Shown here: positions 13,428 through 21,148 of the stretch, piece after piece | How positions within the stretch are numbered: the first letter of the stretch is position 1 | Layout: each line of letters begins with the position of its first letter | Origin: Pectobacterium cacticida | GTDB lineage: Bacteria > Pseudomonadota > Gammaproteobacteria > Enterobacterales > Enterobacteriaceae | Assembly: GCF_036885195.1 (NCBI RefSeq) | Contig: NZ_CP133656.1 | Span: forward strand, 3,410,001-3,474,000 | DNA: 64,000 nt | Reading direction: 5' to 3' | Notes under the pieces: generated by a model | What the model saw: only the letters and a program-made list of their open reading frames with translations | Database searches by the model: none | What the model was told of the DNA's origin: nothing | Made by a program: the position numbers and the translations under genes

Positions 13428-16322
13428 ATGGCACGCATCCCCGAATCTGAGTTGCAGCACCTGAAAGCCGCCGTGTCACTGGTTGAGGTGGTGCGTGGTC
13501 AAGGACGCAAGGTGGTGAAGTGCGGTAAAGACGTTGTGGTGCTGTGTCCGTTCCATCAGGAGAAAACCCCTTCAATGGTTATCTCGCCGGACAAGAACCT
13601 CTATCACTGCTTCGGCTGCGATGCAGGCGGCTCGGTGCTGGACTGGGTGATGAAAACGGAGGGCTTAAGCCTGCCGCACGCGGTCGATAAGCTGCGGCGT
13701 GAGTTGGGGAGCGTGCCCGCCGCTGAGCCGTTGCCGCCTGTTAGTGATATCGCTAATGAACAGGAAAGACAGGCGTTACTGCATCGTGTTACCGAGTTCT
13801 ATCATCACACCTTACTCAATGCGCCGGACGCCATCGCCTATCTGGAAAAGCGCCGCCTCAATCATCCTGAGTTAGTCGCGCAGTTCCGCTTAGGGTTCGC
13901 CAACCGGACGCTGGGCTATCGTCTGCCGTCGAGCAAACTAAAAGACGGGGCAACCGTTCGCAGCCAGTTGCAGGCCATCGGGGTGATGCGTTCATCCGGC
14001 CATGAGCATCTGGCGGGTTCATTAGTCGTTCCGGTTATCGACTTTAACGGTCAGGTGCGGGAGTTATATGGGCGCAAAGTGGGTGAGCGTCTGCGTGCCG
14101 GGACGCCAAAGCACCTGTACCTGCCGGGGCCACACGGCGGGGTGTGGAACGAGCAGGCGCTAGCGGCGAGTAAGTCGGTCATCTTATGTGAATCGCTACT
14201 CGATGCGATGTCGTTCTGGGTAGCGGGGTATCGCAATGTGACGGCGGCCTATGGAGTAAATGGCTTCACCGATGAGATGCGACAAGCCTTTATCCGCCAC
14301 GGCGTGAAACAGGTGCTTATCGCGTTTGATAACGATACGGCAGGCGATGAAGGCGCGGTGAAACTGGCTGCTGCGTTAGCGGCTGACGGTATCGTGCCGT
14401 TCCGGGTGGTGTTCCCGGCCGGGATGGATGCGAACGAGTACCTGTGCAAAGTCTCCGAGCCAGAGCAGGCGTTCCGTGCGGTGGTTGAGGGGGCAATGGC
14501 GATGGGGGAAGCGGTCAGTGCGGAACCTGAACCCGCGCCACAACGGAAAGCTGCGTCACAGCCTGAAAAACCGTCTCAACCTGCTGCTTCCTTAGCGGCG
14601 GGTGTGGTGGTTGAAGCCTTGCCGAACGGTGAGCTTGATATCGCGCTGTCCGGCCAGCAATGGCGCATCCGTGGGATGGCGTCAGTGAAAACGGGTAGCG
14701 GCGTAATGAAGGTGAACGCGCAGGTACTGGATACGCAAAGCGGTGTGGTGTTCGCGGACAGCGTGGACATGATGAGCGCGCGGAGTCGGGCGGGTTACGC
14801 GCGGCTGGCTGCATCAGAGCTGGGGTTAGCGGAAAGCGACCTTAAACGCAGCTTAGGCCATGTGCTGCTGGCACTGGAGGCGCATCTGAGCCAGCCGGAA
14901 ACCCACGGTGAAACTACGCAGGATATTACCGATGTACAGCGGGATGAGGCGCTGGCGCTGCTGCGTGACCCGAACCTGATTAGCAGGCTGACGGATGACC
15001 TTGCGGCCTGCGGCGTGGTCGGGGAATCGACCAACTTAGTGGCGGGGTATCTGGCGGCGGTGTCGCGCAAGCTGGACAGGCCGTTAGCGGTGTTAATCCA
15101 GAGCAGTTCGGCGGCGGGTAAATCCAGCCTGATGGATGCGGTGCTGAACCTGATACCAGCGGAAGAACGGTTGCAGTACAGCGCCATGACGGGACAAAGC
15201 CTGTTCTATCTGGGTGAAACGAACTTACAGCACAAGATACTGGCGATAGCGGAAGAGGAAGGCGTGCGGCAAGCCGCCTATGCGCTGAAACTGTTGCAGA
15301 GTGACGGAGAACTGACCATCGCCAGTACCGGTAAGGATGATGCCACAGGCAATCTGGTCACCAAGCAGTACACGGTGAAAGGCCCGGTGATGCTGATGTT
15401 AACCACCACGGCCATCGACGTGGATGAAGAGCTGTTAAACCGCTGTCTGGTGCTGACGGTGAATGAGAGTCGCGAACAGACCGAAGCGATACACGCCTTG
15501 CAGCGGCACAAGCAGACGCTGGCAGGGTTGCTGATGGAGAACGAGAAAGGCTATCTGACCGAGCTGCACCAGAATGCGCAGCGCCTGTTACGTCCGCTTA
15601 AGGTGGTCAATCCCTATGCGTCACAGCTTACGTTCCTGAGCGACAAAACAAGAACTCGCCGCGACCATATGAAATACCTGACGTTAATCCAGTCCATCGC
15701 GCTGCTGCACCAGTACCAGCGGGAAGTTAAAACCGTCTCGCACCGTGGGCAGGTTATCGAATACATCGAGGTAGCGCGTTCCGATATCGTGCTGGCGAAT
15801 CGGTTAGCCCATGAAATCCTTGGCCGGACGCTGGACGAAATGCCGCCACAGACCAGAAAGCTGTTGCTGCTGATACAGGGCTGGGTAAAAGACAGTGGTC
15901 AGCCGAAAGCTGAATACCACTTTACCCGCAAACAGCTACGGGATGCGGTGCAGTGGGGCGACACACAACTGAAAATCCACCTTGCCCGGCTGGTTGAACT
16001 GGAATACCTGCTGCTGCATAAGCGAGGTCTGACGTTCTGCTATGAACTGCTGTTCGATGGCGATGCCCAGGCGGATAACACGCATCTGTGCGGGCTTATC
16101 GACGTGCCGGAAGCGATAGAAATAACAGAGAAAGGTCAGTACGACTCCGCCCGGTCGGGGGTAAGTGAAAAGCGGTCGGCCACTGGTCGGGGTGCAGTCG
16201 GTGGTCGGTCGGATAAGACTATCACCACTAAGGCCAGTGCTGGCAAGGGTTCTGTGCCATCCGGTCGGGTTAACGGCAAAAGCACGGTTCCGGCAGCACA
16301 CAATAAACCCATCGTACCGTAG
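13428..16322 (+). CDS. CHC2 zinc-finger/TOPRIM primase-ATPase, copy 2
   Basis: 964 residues with the same CHC2 finger, TOPRIM and ATPase motifs as copy 1. Comparison is mosaic: almost identical up to about residue 365, variable in the linker (about 366-385), nearly identical again to about 700, then increasingly different. The C-terminal part from about 815 is replaced by a related but distinct version (FTRKQLRDAVQWGD in place of FTRRDIRNTTQWSD) until the shared last 18 residues. This part resembles a DNA-binding winged helix, and the repeats just behind it (16151-16270) also differ from copy 1. The pattern suggests a swapped origin-specificity segment. Confidence 0.85.
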   Translation: MARIPESELQHLKAAVSLVEVVRGQGRKVVKCGKDVVVLCPFHQEKTPSMVISPDKNLYHCFGCDAGGSVLDWVMKTEGLSLPHAVDKLRRELGSVPAAEPLPPVSDIANEQERQALLHRVTEFYHHTLLNAPDAIAYLEKRRLNHPELVAQFRLGFANRTLGYRLPSSKLKDGATVRSQLQAIGVMRSSGHEHLAGSLVVPVIDFNGQVRELYGRKVGERLRAGTPKHLYLPGPHGGVWNEQALAASKSVILCESLLDAMSFWVAGYRNVTAAYGVNGFTDEMRQAFIRHGVKQVLIAFDNDTAGDEGAVKLAAALAADGIVPFRVVFPAGMDANEYLCKVSEPEQAFRAVVEGAMAMGEAVSAEPEPAPQRKAASQPEKPSQPAASLAAGVVVEALPNGELDIALSGQQWRIRGMASVKTGSGVMKVNAQVLDTQSGVVFADSVDMMSARSRAGYARLAASELGLAESDLKRSLGHVLLALEAHLSQPETHGETTQDITDVQRDEALALLRDPNLISRLTDDLAACGVVGESTNLVAGYLAAVSRKLDRPLAVLIQSSSAAGKSSLMDAVLNLIPAEERLQYSAMTGQSLFYLGETNLQHKILAIAEEEGVRQAAYALKLLQSDGELTIASTGKDDATGNLVTKQYTVKGPVMLMLTTTAIDVDEELLNRCLVLTVNESREQTEAIHALQRHKQTLAGLLMENEKGYLTELHQNAQRLLRPLKVVNPYASQLTFLSDKTRTRRDHMKYLTLIQSIALLHQYQREVKTVSHRGQVIEYIEVARSDIVLANRLAHEILGRTLDEMPPQTRKLLLLIQGWVKDSGQPKAEYHFTRKQLRDAVQWGDTQLKIHLARLVELEYLLLHKRGLTFCYELLFDGDAQADNTHLCGLIDVPEAIEITEKGQYDSARSGVSEKRSATGRGAVGGRSDKTITTKASAGKGSVPSGRVNGKSTVPAAHNKPIVP
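16151..16270 (+). repeat. Iteron-like repeats in primase gene, copy 2
   Basis: GGTCGG or AGTCGG units start at 16153, 16174, 16185, 16196, 16207 and 16263. Spacings of 21, 11, 11, 11 and 56 bp are exactly those of copy 1, but the repeat is GGTCGG instead of AAGTC(G/T)GG. Confidence 0.6.
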
Positions 16323-16435
16323 TTCCCTTATCCGCTTCTCCCCCTCACTCCGCAGGACGCGCCGCCATGACCAAATAATCCCCGACACTGGAAGACCTTT
16401 ACCTTAGCAGCCTGTCACAGACGCTGCGCCAGTAC

Positions 16436-17407
16436 ATGAGCGCGTACCTTGCGCACCTGACAGCCACGAACCACAGCCCGCGCACGGTAGAAGGGTACGG
16501 CGAACGGCTGCGCCCGTTCGTGACGTGGTGTGAAGAGCGGGGGCTGACGCAGGCGGCACAGGTGAGCCTGTCGGTGCTGGAAGCCTATCAGCGCCATCTG
16601 CACGGCTACCGCAAAGCCGACGGCAAACCGCTGGCACAAGGGGGACAACTTAACCGCCTGTCAGCGATACGTGGGCTGTTCCGCTGGCTGCTGCAACGGC
16701 ATCATATCCTGTACAACCCGGCGGAGCAGATGACGCTGCCGAAAGCGGAGAAGCGGCTTCCGGCGCAGATACTGAGCGAGGAAGAAACGGAAGCGGTGAT
16801 GGACGCACAGGACACCGAGACGTTAACCGGACTACGTAACCGCGCCGTGTTGGAAATGCTGTGGAGCACGGGGCTGAGGCGCAGCGAACTGGCTAACCTG
16901 ATGCTGGCCGATGTGGACGTGGGGCGCGGGGTTCTGGTGGTGCGACAGGGCAAAGGGAACAAAGACCGGGTTGTTCCGGTGGGGCTGCGGGCGCTGGTCT
17001 GGGTGCAGCGCTATCTGGACGCGGTGCGGCCACGGCTGACGACGAAGCACGACAGCGGCACTCTGTTCGTGACGATATGGGGCAAACGGCTGGCCCGGTC
17101 AACGCTGACGATACTGGCGGGAAGCGCTATCCGCGAACAGGCGTACCTGAAAAAGGCGGGGGCGTGTCATGTGTTCCGGCATTCGATGGCGACACAGATG
17201 CTGGAGAACGGCGCAGACACGCGACACATACAAGCGATACTCGGCCATGAGAAGCTGGAAACCACGCAGGTCTACACCAAAGTGGCAATCGGCCATCTGA
17301 AACAGGTGCATGAGAAGACGCATCCGGCAGAGCGGAAGCCAAAAGCCCGACGCAGGAAGAAGCGCAAACCGGACACCACACCGCAGCCGGACAGCCCGAA
17401 AAAGTAG
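16436..17407 (+). CDS. Tyrosine recombinase, copy 2, 5' end damaged
   Basis: The counterpart of the copy 1 start is the ATG at 16367, but codon 4 is TAA (16376-16378; copy 1 has two sense codons there). The frame stays open after it, so translation would have to restart at the ATG at 16436, equivalent to Met25 of copy 1, giving 323 residues. All catalytic residues remain (TGLRRSEL, GKGNKDR, HVFRHS, LGHEKLETTQVY). The missing part is the first helix region before the core-binding domain. No good Shine-Dalgarno precedes 16436. It is either weakly expressed or inactive; the copy 1 enzyme could act in its place. Confidence 0.8.
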   Translation: MSAYLAHLTATNHSPRTVEGYGERLRPFVTWCEERGLTQAAQVSLSVLEAYQRHLHGYRKADGKPLAQGGQLNRLSAIRGLFRWLLQRHHILYNPAEQMTLPKAEKRLPAQILSEEETEAVMDAQDTETLTGLRNRAVLEMLWSTGLRRSELANLMLADVDVGRGVLVVRQGKGNKDRVVPVGLRALVWVQRYLDAVRPRLTTKHDSGTLFVTIWGKRLARSTLTILAGSAIREQAYLKKAGACHVFRHSMATQMLENGADTRHIQAILGHEKLETTQVYTKVAIGHLKQVHEKTHPAERKPKARRRKKRKPDTTPQPDSPKK

Positions 17408-18169
17408 CGCCCTCGCTTCAACATCGCAGGACGGTGCAGGGCAGCAAGCCCTCGTCCCTGCGGGCTTACTGCCTTGTTCAGCTAAGGTGCCCCGGCGGTA
17501 AATGTCGCCCGGCCAGCGCTCACCGTCATCACTCTCTGCAACAATCGTTGCTGGCCTGTCGTCATTCAACATAATGTGGCATTACGCGCAAGTTGCTGAA
17601 CGCAACCCACGCGCAACACACATTATGTCGGCGCCGGTTGGGTAATGGGCGCACTGCGGTTACTTCCACATCGGCGTGCGGCTGGCCGCCGGGGTTGGGT
17701 CCTTGGCACGGTGTGGCGCACAGGGCTGCGCCCTCTGCTGCGAACATCGCGCCCGTTCTTCGGCTTCCACGTTGTGGCCGCCCTCCCTGCCGGCACTGGC
17801 TCCGGCGTCAATCCTCGGCCAACATCGACGTCAACCCCACAGAAGAAGCCGTTCCTGCGTCACGGCGCTGAAGGGCTTCACCTCGCCCCCGCCCCAACCC
17901 CGCTGCACTGGCTGCGCCCGGCTCGCGCCGCGATAAACCCCGGTTCATTAACACAACGACTAATGGCAGCGGCTGTCGCCGCTGCTATGATGTGGGGCAG
18001 GCAGACAGGGAAGTCACAGCGTGGCGGTAGCGTGTCCGGGGGTAAAAGTGCGCGTCGGGGTGTTCGGGTTACGGTGATGTTAAATAGGACGAAAACGCCG
18101 TCTGAAAAGGCTGTTGCTTCAATAGGTTAAGTGCGTTAAAAAGTACGACTGCATCAGGATCGTCCCTAT
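17408..18169 (+). other. Non-coding module end, copy 2 (762 bp)
   Basis: No gene seen. It matches 10815-11738 with scattered differences, keeps the structured element and the last about 250 bp, and lacks about 160 bases between two CGGCTCG repeats. It ends at the third GACCCGATAGGG. Confidence 0.6.
17569..17628. other. Conserved structured element, copy 2
   Basis: Identical to 10976-11035: ACATAATGTG with its inverted partner CACATTATGT, inner GTTGC/GCAAC stem and paired ACGCGCAA repeats, whereas sequence immediately upstream varies between copies. Confidence 0.5.
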
Positions 18170-18181
18170 GACCCGATAGGG
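18170..18181 (+). other. Proposed recombination site att3
   Basis: Third GACCCGATAGGG. Left flank is the module end, identical to that at att2; right flank reads in frame into tip 3. In the insertion model this is the right junction of the oldest insertion, so tip 3 was the original rhs end. Confidence 0.6.
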
Positions 18182-18679
18182 TTGGCGGGAGGCAAAAGGG
18201 CATATGGTTATGTAAAAAATCCTCTCAGTTGGGTAGACCCCCTTGGATTGAGTGGATGTCCTACTCAAGTAGCAAATGCAAGAGCTCGGCAAGCTAAAAT
18301 GTTAGAGGATGATGTTGGATATAACATTAGTCCTACAAGCTGGGATGAATATCCGTCAATAGGTAGAGATGGAACTTTTATTACGGATAAAGAAGGCGCA
18401 CTTAAATATTTTGAGGGTGTTCAAGGAAATGAAACTTCAATATCAAGATCTATGGCAGAAAGAATTGAGAAAGACATGGGGTTAAATCCTGGATCCCTAA
18501 AAGATGGATTTAATGTCAGAAAAATAGAAGGGATAACAAATATGCAGCCTCGAAGTCCATTAGGTGGTAATGATTACTTCCTTGGGCCGGGACAGCATCT
18601 GCCCGGAGGAGCTCCCGAAATGGTTATCAACTCTGTTCCTACATCGACTCCGGTTATGTTAAGGGTGAATGTATTATGA
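18182..18679 (+). CDS. Orphan Rhs tip 3 (resembles polymorphic toxin type 46)
   Basis: Displaced Rhs C-terminus: D-P-I-G-L from att3, core end NPLSWVDPLGL, then a tip of about 140 residues. The tip has WDEYPSIGRDGTF, IEKDMGLNPGSL and FLGPGQHLPGGAPEM, which I associate from memory with the type 46 polymorphic toxin family; the activity of that family cannot be read here. The only start is a TTG at 18182 without a ribosome site, so it is probably silent in this arrangement. The 3' end overlaps the immunity start by 4 bp (ATGA). Confidence 0.7.
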   Translation: MAGGKRAYGYVKNPLSWVDPLGLSGCPTQVANARARQAKMLEDDVGYNISPTSWDEYPSIGRDGTFITDKEGALKYFEGVQGNETSISRSMAERIEKDMGLNPGSLKDGFNVRKIEGITNMQPRSPLGGNDYFLGPGQHLPGGAPEMVINSVPTSTPVMLRVNVL

Positions 18680-19005
18680 ATGTGATTCCTGATAACTCTA
18701 TTGTTGTAAGCGATATTGCAACTAATACAGTAAAGCTTCGGGTTAAAGGTGAACTTTCAATGAGAGAAGTCGAAGATCTTGGTTTTTCGGCTTCTGAAGA
18801 GTTCATGGTTAAAACTGTAAAAGATGAAGGTGAGAAATTAGATCTCATTAAATCCTTGGTTAAGATAGATGCCTTTTTTTTATTTGGTTATGGATGGTAT
18901 CCGTCAGAGGTTATGGATTTTTATAAAGAAAAAAATGATTATATAGGTAAATACAAGGTTATATCTTGGTCAGATCCAGACCATTATAAGATTGAAGAGA
19001 AATAA
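18676..19005 (+). CDS. Putative immunity protein for tip 3
   Basis: 109 residues, acidic, AT-rich, start codon overlapping the tip 3 stop as ATGA. No signal peptide or membrane segment. The tight overlap suggests that it was translated by coupling from the toxin when tip 3 was the active rhs end. No immunity family recognised; role inferred from position. Confidence 0.7.
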   Translation: MNVIPDNSIVVSDIATNTVKLRVKGELSMREVEDLGFSASEEFMVKTVKDEGEKLDLIKSLVKIDAFFLFGYGWYPSEVMDFYKEKNDYIGKYKVISWSDPDHYKIEEK

Positions 19006-19010
19006 ATAAT

Positions 19011-19049
19011 ATCCGGAAGCGATCCAACGATCCTTCCGGCCTTTTATTT
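19011..19049 (+). terminator. Terminator after tip-immunity 3
   Basis: CCGGAAG (19013-19019) pairs with CTTCCGG (19033-19039), then TTTTATTTTT. Shares the GATCCAACGATCCTTCCGG half with the two upstream terminators, but sequence beyond it is not module backbone. Confidence 0.8.
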
Positions 19050-19092
19050 TTAGCGGTTGATATTATTACGCCAGCATATTCCCCTGTTCTGC

Positions 19093-20407
19093 GAGACTGT
19101 AATTTAGATTGTGTATCTGCCTGTTTTTGATATGTTCACTCCAACAACAGAGACAGGCTAATTATGGACGAAAAGAAACTCAAAGCACTCGCTGCTGAAC
19201 TGGCTAAAGGCCTTAAAACCGAAGCTGACCTGAATGCGTTTTCTCGTATGCTGACAAAGCTTACCGTCGAAACAGCACTCAATGCTGAGTTAACCGAGCA
19301 CCTCGGGCACGAGAAAAATGCCCCAAAATCAGGCTCGAATACCCGCAACGGCTATTCATCTAAAACCCTGCTGTGCGATGACGGCGAGCTTGAAATCAAC
19401 ACGCCACGTGACCGTGAAAGCACCTTTGAACCGCAGTTAATAAAGAAAAATCAGACTCGCATCACGCAGATGGACAGCCAGATTTTATCCCTCTATGCCA
19501 AGGGCATGACCACGCGGGAAATCGTCGCCACGTTCAAAGAAATGTACGATGCCGATGTCTCTCCTGCGCTGATATCTAAAGTGACCGACGCCGTTAAAGA
19601 GCAAGTCACTGAATGGCAAAACCGTCCGTTAGACTCACTGTATCCCATTGTTTATCTTGACTGTATTGTGGTGAAAGTTCGTCATGGCGGCAGTGTCATC
19701 AATAAATCGGTGTTCCTTGCGCTGGGCATCAACACCGACGGCCAGAAAGAACTGCTGGGCATGTGGCTGGCGGAAAATGAAGGGGCGAAGTTCTGGTTGA
19801 ACGTGCTGACAGAGCTTAAGAACCGGGGGCTTCAGGACATTCTCATTGCCTGCGTGGACGGTCTGAAGGGCTTCCCGGAAGCCATCAACAGCGTCTATCC
19901 GCAGACCCATATTCAGTTATGCATTATCCACATGGTGCGCAACAGCCTGAAATACGTCTCATGGAAGGATCACAAAGCGGTCACCAGCGGGTTGAAAGCC
20001 GTGTATCAGGCGCCGACAGAGGAAGCGGCGTTGATGGCGTTGGATAAATTCTCCGGTATGTGGGATGAAAAATACCCGCAAATCAGCAAGAGTTGGCGCA
20101 CGCACTGGGAAAATCTCAATACGTTCTTTGGCTACCCGCCCGATATCCGTAAGGCCATCTATACGACGAATGCCATCGAATCGTTGAACAGCGTCATCCG
20201 TCAGGCGATAAAGAAACGCAAAGTGTTCCCAACGGACGATTCGGTGCGGAAAGTTATTTATCTGGCAATCGAGTCGGCCTCGAAAAAATGGAGCATGCCG
20301 ATACAGAACTGGCGGCTGGCGATGAGCCGTTTTATTATCGAGTTCGGTGACCGCCTGAGCGATCACCTTTAATACGGTGGCAGTTACACAGAATTATTTA
20401 CAGGGTC
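19093..20407 (+). mobile_element. IS256-family insertion sequence, 1315 bp
   Basis: Terminal inverted repeats match at 21 of 29 positions (left end begins GAGACTGTAA, right end read inward begins GACCCTGTAA). The element is flanked by an 8-bp direct repeat TGTTCTGC at 19085-19092 and 20408-20415, the target duplication size of this family. It carries one intact transposase gene. Confidence 0.9.
19164..20372 (+). CDS. IS256-family (Mutator-type) transposase
   Basis: 402 residues, the usual length. The family DDE residues are in place: D in VYLDCIVVKV, D in IACVDGLKGFPEAI, and E in TTNAIESLNSVIR, plus the C/D-x2-H region QLCIIHMVRNSLKYV between them. N-terminal part is helical (LAAELAKGLKTEADLNAF) followed by GSNTRNGYSSKTL. 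It moves the element by a copy-out mechanism in this family. The gene has no frameshift, and the intact target duplication implies recent insertion. Confidence 0.95.
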   Translation: MDEKKLKALAAELAKGLKTEADLNAFSRMLTKLTVETALNAELTEHLGHEKNAPKSGSNTRNGYSSKTLLCDDGELEINTPRDRESTFEPQLIKKNQTRITQMDSQILSLYAKGMTTREIVATFKEMYDADVSPALISKVTDAVKEQVTEWQNRPLDSLYPIVYLDCIVVKVRHGGSVINKSVFLALGINTDGQKELLGMWLAENEGAKFWLNVLTELKNRGLQDILIACVDGLKGFPEAINSVYPQTHIQLCIIHMVRNSLKYVSWKDHKAVTSGLKAVYQAPTEEAALMALDKFSGMWDEKYPQISKSWRTHWENLNTFFGYPPDIRKAIYTTNAIESLNSVIRQAIKKRKVFPTDDSVRKVIYLAIESASKKWSMPIQNWRLAMSRFIIEFGDRLSDHL

Positions 20408-20733
20408 TGTTCTGCCCGAATGGTTATTTTACCGGGCAGCACCTCAATCATTAACGGCTGGCCGGGTAACCCGCTCAGGGTGAGCCAGTCCCCTGCCAGC
20501 GTCAGTTCGCCTTTGTCACTTACCCAGTCCGCACCTTCCGTCTCGCTGCCGTCCAGTTTAGTCAGCAGCGCCGCGATATCGGTGTCCTCATTCAGCCGCG
20601 TCAGTATCAGCCCGTTGCGGTAGAGACTGATACGAAACAGCGTCTCGGCGACAAATCCCGACTGTTGCAATGCGTGGCCCGTCAGCGTCAGTTCCGGCAG
20701 GCCACCGTTCTGAAAAGCGTATCGAATACTCAT
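20398..20733 (-). CDS. SymE-like protein 3, 3' end altered by IS insertion
   Basis: 111 residues with a SymE-type C-terminal half (LTLAGDWLTLSGLPGQPLMIEVLPGKITIRAEQ) and a N-terminal half with a degenerate similar pattern (LTLTGHALQQSGF, then ISLYRNGLILTRL), as though the domain is doubled. The IS256-type element lies in its last codons: the protein now ends E-Q-T-L using IS sequence. Removing the IS and one target copy gives E-Q-G-N-M-L-A and a stop. The change is so close to the end that function may persist. It is probably the symE partner of the original rhs end. Confidence 0.6.
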   Translation of the reverse strand: MSIRYAFQNGGLPELTLTGHALQQSGFVAETLFRISLYRNGLILTRLNEDTDIAALLTKLDGSETEGADWVSDKGELTLAGDWLTLSGLPGQPLMIEVLPGKITIRAEQTL

Positions 20734-20842
20734 CGTGCGCTCTCCATGTTCAGCCCGCCGGGAAAATGGTTGAGCCAGTGGGTGACGGCATACTCATCGA
20801 ATGGCGCAATGCTCAGGGCGTGCAGGTTTTGCCAAAGCTTAC
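20734..20842 (-). pseudogene. C-terminal remnant of an unidentified gene
   Basis: Read on the minus strand, a coherent stretch of about 35 residues (LHALSIAPFDEYAVTHWL, then NHFPGG and a stop) ends immediately before the symE-like ATG. It is open only back to a stop at about 20842, so the 5' part is missing. From there to 21148 I see no gene, only probable rearranged remnants. Confidence 0.4.
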
Positions 20843-21148
20843 CACATCATTACGCTGGTACTGATTGTGCTCGGCATCGTGTGCTGTTCGGCCAGAAGCG
20901 TGGCAAACGCAAAGTCGAGCACGGTTGAAAAGTCTGGCTAAGAGCCTGTCCAATGGAATTAAATTCCAGACTAAATAAGTGATCCTAAGTTCGGTGAGTG
21001 CCAACTGACATGGCTAAGACAGCATTCTTCTTTTGCTAATGGCTTCCCAGACATTATTGTATCGCCAATATTATCAAGGCAGTAGATAGTCAAGCTCTGG
21101 TACCAGCGCTGTTGAGTTGGATTAATGAGCGCCAGGGTTCACCCTGCA

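Larger units (their letters stand above)
11739..18169 (+). mobile_element. Rhs tip module 2 (6431 bp, proposed integrative element)
   Basis: Same order as module 1: tip 2 and immunity, terminator, symE-like, XRE, primase, recombinase, non-coding end, then GACCCGATAGGG. Long stretches are identical to module 1 (for example the XRE gene and the first half of the primase), so divergence is recent or the copies exchange sequence. The recombinase has an early stop codon, so this copy may depend on the enzyme of module 1. Confidence 0.63.

Noticed and set aside
5123..18181. tRNA gene as integration target
   Set aside because: No tRNA-like sequence lies at any junction; the shared sequence is rhs coding DNA.
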